Part shown: one piece after another, positions 31,346 through 38,504 of the stretch | Position numbering within the stretch: position 1 is the stretch's first letter | Layout: each line of letters begins with the position of its first letter | Origin: 40CM-4-68-19 sp036513415 | GTDB lineage: Bacteria; Myxococcota; Myxococcia; Myxococcales; 40CM-4-68-19 | Assembly: GCA_036513415.1 (NCBI GenBank) | Contig: DATBZA010000033.1 | Location: forward strand, 7,478 to 71,477 | Length of the DNA: 64,000 bases | Reading direction: 5' to 3' | Made by a program: the position numbers and the translations under genes | The notes under the pieces: model-generated | Databases searched by the model: none | The model's input: only the letters and a program-made list of their open reading frames with translations | Told to the model about the DNA's origin: nothing

Positions 31346-31705
31346 CTGTCCCATCCGACGGCCGCCTCGGCCGCCGCCCATGTCGAGCAGAGCCTGAAGT
31401 TCCTGGAGGGCCGCTGGAAGCTGGTCATCCTCTTTCATCTGTTCGGCGGCAAGGTGCTGCGCTTCTCGGAGTTGGAACGGGCGATCGCGGGCATCTCGCA
31501 GAAGATGCTGATCCAGCAGCTCCGCCAGATGGAGCGCGACGGGATCGTCCGACGCATCGTGCACCATCAGGTGCCGCCCAAGGTCGAATATGCCTTGACC
31601 GACTGGGGCCAAGCACTTTGCCCTGCGCTCGAAGCGCTACTGGAATGGGCGGCGCAGCACGAGGTGATGACGTCGAGCGCGGATGAGCCCGGGCGCGGTT
31701 CCTGA
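31301..31705 (+). CDS. HxlR family winged-helix regulator
   Basis: Starting at the ATG at 31301 (a second in-frame ATG is at 31271; neither has a strong ribosome-binding site), the 134 residues contain the HxlR domain: 'HVEQSLKFLEGRWKLVILFHLFGGKVLRFSELERAIAGISQKMLIQQLRQMERDGIVRRIVHHQVPPKVEYALTDWGQALCPAL'. The usual N-terminal sensing Cys of HxlR/YodB proteins is absent; the only Cys is near residue 106. It probably represses the divergent SDR gene. Confidence 0.85.
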   Translation: MSRTHRKVRYQPKSKLSHPTAASAAAHVEQSLKFLEGRWKLVILFHLFGGKVLRFSELERAIAGISQKMLIQQLRQMERDGIVRRIVHHQVPPKVEYALTDWGQALCPALEALLEWAAQHEVMTSSADEPGRGS

Positions 31706-31739
31706 TTTCGTAGCCGCGCAACCCCTTCGGCATCGACCT

Positions 31740-31961
31740 TCAGAAATCTACTTCGACGACCCGGAAACCTGGACGGTCCTGGAGGGTCGTCGATGGACTC
31801 GATCGACCAGGGCTCTTCCCCGTGCAGGTGAGCTGCACCTGTTCCGTCACCCCCACGCGGCAGGAGTGAAGCACCACCGCGCCTACCGCAAACGATGCCT
31901 TCATGCTCCTTCCGCTCGGCGGCGACACCGCGAGCGCGAGCGCGGCTGCAATGGTCGTCAT
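31740..31961 (-). CDS. Small putative secreted protein downstream of the cyclase
   Basis: A 73-residue frame starts at the ATG at 31961, 38 bp after the cyclase stop, with GGAGG 4 bp upstream of the start. The N-terminus 'MTTIAAALALAVSPPSG' could be a short signal peptide. The rest ('VGAVVLHSCRVGVTEQVQLTCTGKSPG') holds two Cys. No family is recognised. It may be a co-transcribed small exported protein or a chance frame. Confidence 0.3.
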   Translation of the reverse strand: MTTIAAALALAVSPPSGRSMKASFAVGAVVLHSCRVGVTEQVQLTCTGKSPGRSSPSTTLQDRPGFRVVEVDF

Positions 31962-31999
31962 CCTTCCTCCATCGTGGCGCGGTCCCGGGTCGCCCACCG

Positions 32000-33079
32000 C
32001 TACGCTTTCCTGCGCAATAGAAAGTACGTTCGCATCGGCCCTTTTCCCTTCACGGGAATCGGGCCTCGCTCGGCGAACTCGTACCGTTCGCGCAAGAGCT
32101 GGAACGTCGCCTCCGTGACCTGGATACGGCCCGGCTCGCCGTGCGACTCCATCCGGCTCGCTGTGTTCACCGCATCTCCCCAGAGGTCGAAGACGAACTT
32201 CCGCGTCCCGATCACGCCGGCCACCACCGGCCCGGTGTTGATGCCAATGCGGATGGCGAGGGAGGTGCCGCGCCGCGCGTTGAAACGGCGCAGCGCTTCG
32301 CAGAAGTCGAGCGCCATCTCCGCCACGGCGATCGCGTGATCCGGGCGCGGAATGGGGACGCCGCCGGCCACCAGGTAAGCGTCGCCGATGGTCTTGATCT
32401 TCTCCAGGCCGTGCCGGTCCACCAACTCGTCGAAGTCGGAGAAGATCCCGTTGAGCTGTTCGACGAGATCGGCGGGCGGCAGCCGCATCGCCAGCTCGGT
32501 GAATCCGACGATGTCGGCGAAGAGGATGGTCACCTCGGAGAAGTGGTCCACGATGGTCTTCGGCGCGTCCTTGAGGCGGTCGGCGATCCGGGAGGGCAGG
32601 ACGTTGAGGAGCAGCTGCTCGGAGCGGTCGCGCTCGCCCTTCAACGTCTGTACGTAGACCCGTTCCCGATCGCGCCTCCGCTTCTTTTCCAGGCAGGCGC
32701 CGACACGGGCGCGGAACATCGTCGGCTCGAACGGCTCGGGCAGGTAGTCCTCCGCGCCCAGCTCCAGGCATCGCGCCACGCTGTCCAACTCTTCGACGGC
32801 CGAAAGCATCAGCACCGGGATGTCGCGCAGCCCGGGATCGGACTTCATGCGCCGGAGGATCTCGTAACCGTCCAGCTCCGGCATCTTCACCTCGAGAAAC
32901 ACCAGGTCAAAGGGCTCCTTCTCCAGCTTGCGCAACGCTTCGCGGCCGTCCTCGGCTTCTGCCACGCTGAGCCCCTGCCCCGCCAGCCGGGCGGCGAGCA
33001 CGCCGCGATTGACGGCCAGGTCGTCCACCACCAGCACACGCCCTTGCAGCGTCACGCGGCACCCATCTCCATGGCTCAC
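32000..33079 (-). CDS. Adenylate cyclase (class III) with N-terminal degenerate receiver domain
   Basis: The 359 residues comprise a receiver (about 13-128), a helical linker with 'RSEQLLLNVLPSRIADRLK' (about 152-170) and a class III cyclase domain. Metal-binding Asp residues are in 'ILFADIVGFTEL' and 'IGDAYLVAGG', the adenine-selecting pair is Lys in 'EKIKTIGDAY' and Asp in 'FVFDLWGDAVNTASRM', and the transition-state Asn and Arg are in the latter motif. So it should make cAMP. The receiver has DD at 19-20 but Glu63 instead of the phospho-Asp ('LVFLEVKMPE') and Glu115 instead of the conserved Lys ('YLPEPFEP'). Phosphorylation is therefore unlikely. It overlaps the upstream gene by 4 bp. Confidence 0.9.
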   Translation of the reverse strand: MSHGDGCRVTLQGRVLVVDDLAVNRGVLAARLAGQGLSVAEAEDGREALRKLEKEPFDLVFLEVKMPELDGYEILRRMKSDPGLRDIPVLMLSAVEELDSVARCLELGAEDYLPEPFEPTMFRARVGACLEKKRRRDRERVYVQTLKGERDRSEQLLLNVLPSRIADRLKDAPKTIVDHFSEVTILFADIVGFTELAMRLPPADLVEQLNGIFSDFDELVDRHGLEKIKTIGDAYLVAGGVPIPRPDHAIAVAEMALDFCEALRRFNARRGTSLAIRIGINTGPVVAGVIGTRKFVFDLWGDAVNTASRMESHGEPGRIQVTEATFQLLRERYEFAERGPIPVKGKGPMRTYFLLRRKA

Positions 33080-33456
33080 TTCGCCCCGGCGGCGAGCAGG
33101 GCGGCCTCGGCGAGGCGCGGGGCAGGCTTCGCGTGATGTTCGCGTTCGCGGAAATCGAGTCGGCGCACCAGTTCGTGCAGCAAGGCGATGTGGTGCTTCA
33201 GCGCGGCGACGAGGCGCCGATGGTCCGCCTCCTGCCCGAGCATCTGGAAAGCGAGGTGCGCGGCGTCCTTGACCGCGCAGGTTCTCGCAGGGGCGGTCAA
33301 ACCTCGATGAACGATGTCGAGCTGCCTGAGCTCGTGCGCGAAGGCAACCCAGACATCGGCCAGGTCAGGTTCAGCGAGCATGCGAGCCAGGGACTCGCGA
33401 TTCTCCTCTTCGCCGTCGACCACCACGATCCCTCGTTCGGGCGTCATCGTCTGCAT
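33076..33456 (-). CDS. Hypothetical protein with remnant receiver-like N-terminus, coupled to the cyclase gene
   Basis: The ATG at 33456 has GGAGG 7 bp upstream; the 126 residues end in an ATGA overlap with the cyclase gene. Residues 8-28 ('RGIVVVDGEEENRESLARML') look like the first strand and helix of a receiver with a degenerate acidic cluster. The rest is helical ('AAHLAFQMLGQEADHRRLVAALKHHIALLHELVRRLDF') and unlike a receiver. It may be a histidine-containing helical partner or regulator of the cyclase. No family name can be given. Confidence 0.6.
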   Translation of the reverse strand: MQTMTPERGIVVVDGEEENRESLARMLAEPDLADVWVAFAHELRQLDIVHRGLTAPARTCAVKDAAHLAFQMLGQEADHRRLVAALKHHIALLHELVRRLDFREREHHAKPAPRLAEAALLAAGAK

Positions 33457-33586
33457 GCCAGACCTCCGGGGCAGGAAAACAAGAGAGCTCTCCCGTCTTC
33501 TAACATAGGCGTCTGTCTTACGCAAGCTTACGATGTCACATCCGCGGACGCGGACCCCCCGCGGGGAACGCGCGGCGTTGGGAAGC

Positions 33587-33826
33587 TCACTTCTTCCCGC
33601 GGAACAGCCGCGGCAGGCGGGTTTTGGGCTTCTTTGGGCCCCCCATCTCCTCCTCGACCTGGTCGAGGCCTCTCAGGAGCAGCATGCGGGCGGCCATGCT
33701 CGCAGTAGCCTCGATACCCGGCTGCGTCTCGTTGAGGTAGTCCCTGTAACGGTGGAGCCGCTCCAGCGTGCCGATCGGCAGCCGTACGTTGAAGAGCTGG
33801 AATTCCTCGCTGAAGCGCTCTGCCAT
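33587..33826 (-). CDS. Small ribbon-helix-helix-like protein
   Basis: The ATG at 33826 follows GGGAG. The 79 residues contain 'FQLFNVRLPIGTLERLHRYRDYLNETQPGIEATASMAARMLLLRGLDQVEEEMG', which fits a ribbon (strand 'FNVRLP') followed by two helices as in RHH/CopG proteins, then a basic tail 'KKPKTRLPRLFRGKK'. It could bind DNA or, given its length, be an orphan antitoxin-like protein. No toxin gene is adjacent. Confidence 0.6.
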   Translation of the reverse strand: MAERFSEEFQLFNVRLPIGTLERLHRYRDYLNETQPGIEATASMAARMLLLRGLDQVEEEMGGPKKPKTRLPRLFRGKK

Positions 33827-34007
33827 CGTTGCTCCCGTCGCCGAGACCTGGTTGCCCACCCCTGATCGTCACACTTACATTGTCAGATGACGCAAGACAA
33901 TCCCCGCCAGCGCCGCAGTTTCAGGGCGGGTGCGTGCTTTCGCGTGATGCTATCGTGGGGCACGGGCCGAGCTTCGCGCTGGGCGAGGACGAGCCGCGAG
34001 GAGAAGA

Positions 34008-34895
34008 GTGGAGCCGAAGGACACGCGGATCACTGCCGTCGCCGGCATCCGTGACCCCGGGGGTGGGGAGGACCCGTGCGTCGTCCAGATCTACGGTCCA
34101 CAACTGGGCAAGAAGGTGACGCTCCAGGCGGCCGAGATCGCCATCGGCCGCGGCGATGGGTGCGAAATCGTCCTCGACCTGGACAACGTTTCGCGCCGCC
34201 ACTGCACGCTCGTCAAACGCGACCTCGGTTTCTTCTTGCGGGACGACGACTCCACCAACGGTACCTACCTGAACAACGCCCAGGTGCGCGGGGAGATGCC
34301 CCTTCGCAGCGGGGATCTCGTCAAGGTCGGTTCGGCCATCTTCAAGTTCCTCCATGGCGGCGAGCTCGGATCGATCGAGGCGCAGTATCACGAGGAGATC
34401 TACCGGCTCACCATCATCGACGGTCTTACACAGGCCTACAACAAGCGCTATCTGCTCGAGCTCCTCGAAAGAGAGATGGCGCGCTGCACCCGGCACGGCC
34501 GCGCGCTCTCGCTGGTCCTGATCGACATCGACCACTTCAAGAAGATCAACGACGGCTTCGGGCACATCGCCGGGGACCACGTCTTGCGCGAGATGGCGGC
34601 GACGATGAAGACGTGCATCCGCCGCGAGGACTGCCTCGCGCGCTATGGCGGTGAGGAGTTCGTCCTCGTCCTGCCCGAGACCGGGAGCGAGAACGCCGTC
34701 TTCCTCGCCGACAAGCTGCGCAGGCTCGTCGAGCAGCACGAGTTCGTGTTCGAGGGGAAGCGCATCCCGGTCACGTACAGCGCGGGCGTCGCGAGCTTGC
34801 AGAATGCGCACGATTCCGCACCCGCCTTCCTCAAAGTTGCCGACCACAAGCTCTACGAGGCCAAGCGGCGGGGTCGCAACCAGGTCGTCGCCTAG
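34008..34895 (+). CDS. Diguanylate cyclase with N-terminal FHA domain
   Basis: The GTG at 34008 gives 295 residues. An FHA domain occupies about 25-116 ('IAIGRGDGCEIVLDLDNVSRRHCTLVKRDLGFFLRDDDSTNGTYLNN', with Gly-Arg, Ser-Arg-Arg-His and Asn-Gly of the phosphothreonine pocket). A GGDEF domain follows ('DGLTQAYNKRYLLELLEREM...LIDIDHFKKINDGFGHIAGDHVL') with GGEEF at about 214-218 and an intact inhibitory I-site RRED (205-208). It should make c-di-GMP and be steered by a Ser/Thr kinase, a combination frequent in Myxococcota. Confidence 0.9.
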   Translation: MEPKDTRITAVAGIRDPGGGEDPCVVQIYGPQLGKKVTLQAAEIAIGRGDGCEIVLDLDNVSRRHCTLVKRDLGFFLRDDDSTNGTYLNNAQVRGEMPLRSGDLVKVGSAIFKFLHGGELGSIEAQYHEEIYRLTIIDGLTQAYNKRYLLELLEREMARCTRHGRALSLVLIDIDHFKKINDGFGHIAGDHVLREMAATMKTCIRREDCLARYGGEEFVLVLPETGSENAVFLADKLRRLVEQHEFVFEGKRIPVTYSAGVASLQNAHDSAPAFLKVADHKLYEAKRRGRNQVVA

Positions 34896-35051
34896 GCGCG
34901 GCGACAGAAGATTTCTTAGCCCCTACGCCTGAGCGCGATCGCTCGCCAGTCCGGCTCTGAGACGCGTTCTAGCCGGCGGTAAGTGGGGCCAGGACTCGCA
35001 CCTACAGGCCAGGAACCGAGCCACTTGACCCCCGGTTGGGGAAGTTTCTCT

Positions 35052-35082
35052 AATGATGCTTAAAATGTTTGCGAATCATTTT
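35052..35082 (+). promoter_or_regulatory. AT-rich inverted repeats before the large surface-protein gene
   Basis: In an unusually AT-rich stretch, AATGAT (35052-35057) pairs with ATCATT (35075-35080) and AAAATG (35062-35067) pairs with CATTTT (35077-35082). The latter makes a hairpin with a 9-base loop. The region lies 58-88 bp before the start at 35140 and probably holds its promoter. No regulator is identified. Confidence 0.35.
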
Positions 35083-35139
35083 GAACAGATTCAAGGTTGA
35101 AAGGCATGCGACTCGGATCGGGTCGCTTTGGGGCGCGTA

Positions 35140-38100
35140 ATGGAGCTCGGGGGTACCGCGAAGCAGCCGAGCAGGTGCGGTCTCTCGGCCGTGCTGATCA
35201 GCACGATTCTCGTCGGCTGCGCCGCGGCGCCCGACGCCAATGTGGACGGTACCGCCCACCGGGCCTGGTCGCCGCCGCAGCGCCCGCGCCTGACGCTCCC
35301 GGCACAGCCCGGCAAAGGCCTGGCAATCAAGGTCGTGTGCCAATCGCAGGTGAGCGGCTCCTGCAGGGTGTCGACCAATGTCGATGCGTCGCACACGCAA
35401 GGGCAGTTGCTCAATGCGGCGGACGCCCTCAAAGCGGTCAATGCGCCTCAGCCCGGCCTACCGCCCGCGACCGCGCAGGTCTTCTCCTGGGTCTTCGATC
35501 GGCCGGTGGACTGGACCGACCTCGAGCAGCCCACGTTGGGAGTCTTCGACACCAACCTCGACAGCGCGCAGCTTTTCGGCGGCGAGATGGCGAATATGGC
35601 CTGGACGTTCTCCGGCTACCTGGCCATCCCGGCGGCGGGCACCAAGTCCTTCGCTGTGGGTTCCCAGGACGGTTATCTCCTCGCGCTGAATAACGGCACC
35701 ACGTCCTCGATCAGCCAATACAACGGCAATCGCAGCTTCGCCTATGGCGACACCCTGGGCCTGCCGCTCACGGTGAGCTTCCCTTCGGCGGGCCTCTACC
35801 CGATCTTCCTGCTCGTCTGGAACGACGCCGGTCCCCAGGGGGTCGAGCTGGCCTGGCATGACGGCAACGCGCTCATCCTGATTCCGGACGCCAGCACCAA
35901 GAACGCGAACGGGTACGCCCTGGTCCCGGCCAGCAGCCTTTACGCCCCGGACATCCGCGCTACCCTGTTCGTCGACGATCAGACCCGCCCTGCCGGGCCG
36001 GTGCTATCCGGCGACACGCTGCAGTGGACGTCGACCGTGCGCAATCAGGGTGTGGTGCCCGCGGCCGGCGCAAGCTTCAGCGTGGCGACGCCCAAGGCGA
36101 CCCTGCAAAACCTGACGCTGATCGGCGACGGCGGCACCTGCGCCAGCTCGGCCGACGCAAGCGTGGACACGCTGAGCTGCTCGTTGCCTGCCCTCGACCC
36201 GGGGGCGGCACAGACGCTGCGCTTCTCCGCCCAGGTGAAGACCGGCCTTGCCGGGGGGACGCCCATCGACGTTCAGGGCGTGGTGACGGGTCTCGCGACT
36301 GACCCCGCCCTGATCGGTTCCGTGCAAACCGCGCTGAGCGTGGCGGTGAACAACCCCTCCGACCTGTTCGTGCTCACCGACGACGTCGGCCTGAACGGCT
36401 TTGCGACGCTGGACACCGGCAACGCTCCCGTCCTGGCGCTGGGAGCGCCGGGCGCCGCCGACGACGATCCGGCGCGCGTGGTGATCGGCGTCGCGCTGCG
36501 CCTGCCGGCGACGCCCAGCATCAGCTCGCCCGCGGAAGGGGCCGAGATAGAGGGCCCGCTCCTCGTGGCTGGGAGCGCCGATCCCGCCTCCACCATCAGT
36601 GTCACCATCGACGGCGCCTTCATTGTCCAAACCATGGCGGGGATCGACGGCGCCTTCGCCCTCTCCATGCCGCTGTCGGCCGCTGCGGGCAACCACGCGG
36701 TTGGGGTGACCGCCTCGGATACCGCGGGCAACCTCAGCTCAACGGCTACGGCGAACTTCCAGTATGTGGTTGGCGGGCGGGCACGCGGGGGTTGTGCCAC
36801 CGGCAGCGGCACCGGTCCGCTGTGCCTGCTCCTGTTGGGGCTCTGCGCTGCGCGCAGGCGCCGATCGTTCGCGGCGCCGCTGGCTGGAGCGGCGTTGATG
36901 CTGACCGTGAACGCCGCGAGCGCCGCTGCGCCCGAGGTGAACCTGAGCCTGTTTCGCCCTGCGACCGGAGGCGACGGCTATGCGGGTGTCGAGGGTGCGC
37001 GGCCGCTCGAGTCGGGCGAGCCTCTCGAGGTGCGCTTCTGGCTGGACGGCGCCACGAAAACGCTGCTGTACCTGCCCGGCGCGGGCGGTGAGCAGACCGT
37101 CCTGCGCAATCGGTTGGGCGGCTGGCTGGTCGCGCAGGCGCACCTGTTGGGACCGCTCTCGCTCGCCGTCCAGATACCCGTGACGCTGAACCAGAGCGGC
37201 GACCTCACCAACCTGCCCCCTTCTTCGCGCGGACCCTCCAGCACGCCGGCAGGGCTGAGCGATCTCCGCCTGACCCCACGGCTCTCGCTTCTCCGCCAGG
37301 AGCGGGCCGGCATCGACCTGGCCGCCCAGTTGTCGCTGGAGGTGCCAACGGCGCGAGCCCAGTCGTTTACCGGCGACGGCCGCGTCGACGGCGAGGCACT
37401 GCTGGCGCTGGGGCGCCGCTGGGACGGTCCGGGCCTGTCTGCGATCGAGCTGCTCGGCAATGCGTACGCGCGGTTGCGTCCACCGCGCCAGGTGATCGAG
37501 GTGAAGACCGGGAACCAGGCCGGCGCGCGCCTGGGGGCGGGCTTCTTCCCCGGGCTGCGGAGCCAGCTCGTCCCCCATCGCGTGTTCGCCGAGATCGAAG
37601 CTCAGACCTTCTTGCGCGCGGGCGGCGCCGCGGGATCAACTCCGGCCGAGTGGCGCGGCGGCGTGGGCTTTTGCATCGGGCGAGCGGTCGCCTTCGACCT
37701 GGCCGCGGGCGGCGCCATCGGCAACGGGATCGGCGCGCCGGTGGCACGCGTCATTACCGCCGTGGGCTTTTCGCCCCAGAGCTGCGGCGGTGGGGCTCCC
37801 CTGTCCGTGGTCGACCGGGACGGCGACGGCATTGCCGACGCCGACGACATCTGCCCCGATCAGCCAGGGCCGAGGGAGAACAAGGGCTGCCCCCTCGTGG
37901 TTGCACGGGAGCAGCCCGCCGGTCCTCCTGCCCCTGCCGTCGCGCCGGCGCCCCCCGAACCGGCGAAGCTGGCCGAGGCTCCCAAGCCACCCGAGTCGGA
38001 CCGGGATCACGACGGCGTGCCGGACAAGGAGGATTCTTGCCCCGATCTTCCCGGGACGGCGGCGAATTACGGATGCCCGGTGACGATCAAGCAACTGGTA

Positions 38101-38487
38101 GTGATCCGAAACGAGCGGATCGAGATCCTCGACAGGATCTATTTCAAGACCGGCAAGGCGATGCTCGAACGGCGCTCGTTCCCGCTGCTCGATCAGGTCG
38201 CGTTCCTGCTCAAAGGCCACGCCGAGTTGCTGACGGTCCAGGTCGAGGGCCATACCGACAACGTCGGCAGGGCCGCGACGAATCTCGCGCTGTCGCAAGC
38301 GCGCGCGAATGCGGTGGTCACGTACCTGGCCAAGACTGGCGTGGATCCGTCGCGGCTGCGCGCCCGCGGCTTCGGCTCCAACAAGCCCGTCGCGGACAAC
38401 GCCGCCAGAGCCGGCCGGGAGAGGAATCGGCGCGTCGAGTTCAACGTGATCGGTGTCTCACAGGAGCCGGCTCGGCCGGGCACCTGA
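35140..38487 (+). CDS. Very large surface protein: lipoprotein with PA14-like, DUF11-like and Ig-like domains, internal MYXO-CTERM-like segment, then OmpA-family porin domain
   Basis: One frame of 1115 residues starts at the ATG at 35140. A lipobox 'ISTILVGC' lies near residues 20-27. Residues about 115-265 resemble a PA14 domain, 285-400 a DUF11-like domain ('SGDTLQWTSTVRNQGVVPAAGASFSV') and 455-543 an Ig-like repeat. Residues 545-577 form a MYXO-CTERM-like tail: a Gly/Cys cluster (Cys552, Cys562), a Leu-rich stretch and Arg572-575. A second export-like stretch (578-597) follows. Then come a beta-barrel-like region, two TSP3-type calcium repeats (893-918, 955-980) and an OmpA peptidoglycan-binding domain (about 1000-1105, 'VEGHTDNVGRAATNLALSQARA'). 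It looks like two fused genes. The kinase gene follows after 17 bp. Confidence 0.82.
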   Translation: MELGGTAKQPSRCGLSAVLISTILVGCAAAPDANVDGTAHRAWSPPQRPRLTLPAQPGKGLAIKVVCQSQVSGSCRVSTNVDASHTQGQLLNAADALKAVNAPQPGLPPATAQVFSWVFDRPVDWTDLEQPTLGVFDTNLDSAQLFGGEMANMAWTFSGYLAIPAAGTKSFAVGSQDGYLLALNNGTTSSISQYNGNRSFAYGDTLGLPLTVSFPSAGLYPIFLLVWNDAGPQGVELAWHDGNALILIPDASTKNANGYALVPASSLYAPDIRATLFVDDQTRPAGPVLSGDTLQWTSTVRNQGVVPAAGASFSVATPKATLQNLTLIGDGGTCASSADASVDTLSCSLPALDPGAAQTLRFSAQVKTGLAGGTPIDVQGVVTGLATDPALIGSVQTALSVAVNNPSDLFVLTDDVGLNGFATLDTGNAPVLALGAPGAADDDPARVVIGVALRLPATPSISSPAEGAEIEGPLLVAGSADPASTISVTIDGAFIVQTMAGIDGAFALSMPLSAAAGNHAVGVTASDTAGNLSSTATANFQYVVGGRARGGCATGSGTGPLCLLLLGLCAARRRRSFAAPLAGAALMLTVNAASAAAPEVNLSLFRPATGGDGYAGVEGARPLESGEPLEVRFWLDGATKTLLYLPGAGGEQTVLRNRLGGWLVAQAHLLGPLSLAVQIPVTLNQSGDLTNLPPSSRGPSSTPAGLSDLRLTPRLSLLRQERAGIDLAAQLSLEVPTARAQSFTGDGRVDGEALLALGRRWDGPGLSAIELLGNAYARLRPPRQVIEVKTGNQAGARLGAGFFPGLRSQLVPHRVFAEIEAQTFLRAGGAAGSTPAEWRGGVGFCIGRAVAFDLAAGGAIGNGIGAPVARVITAVGFSPQSCGGGAPLSVVDRDGDGIADADDICPDQPGPRENKGCPLVVAREQPAGPPAPAVAPAPPEPAKLAEAPKPPESDRDHDGVPDKEDSCPDLPGTAANYGCPVTIKQLVVIRNERIEILDRIYFKTGKAMLERRSFPLLDQVAFLLKGHAELLTVQVEGHTDNVGRAATNLALSQARANAVVTYLAKTGVDPSRLRARGFGSNKPVADNAARAGRERNRRVEFNVIGVSQEPARPGT

Positions 38488-38504
38488 GAGCTGCGAGGTT
38501 TCGC

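Noticed and set aside
34981..35026. tRNA-like or hairpin element (AAGTGG...CCACTT with two GGCCAGGA units)
   Set aside because: It resembles a tRNA T arm on the minus strand, but no anticodon arm, D arm or matching acceptor strand can be built. It is perhaps a hairpin only.
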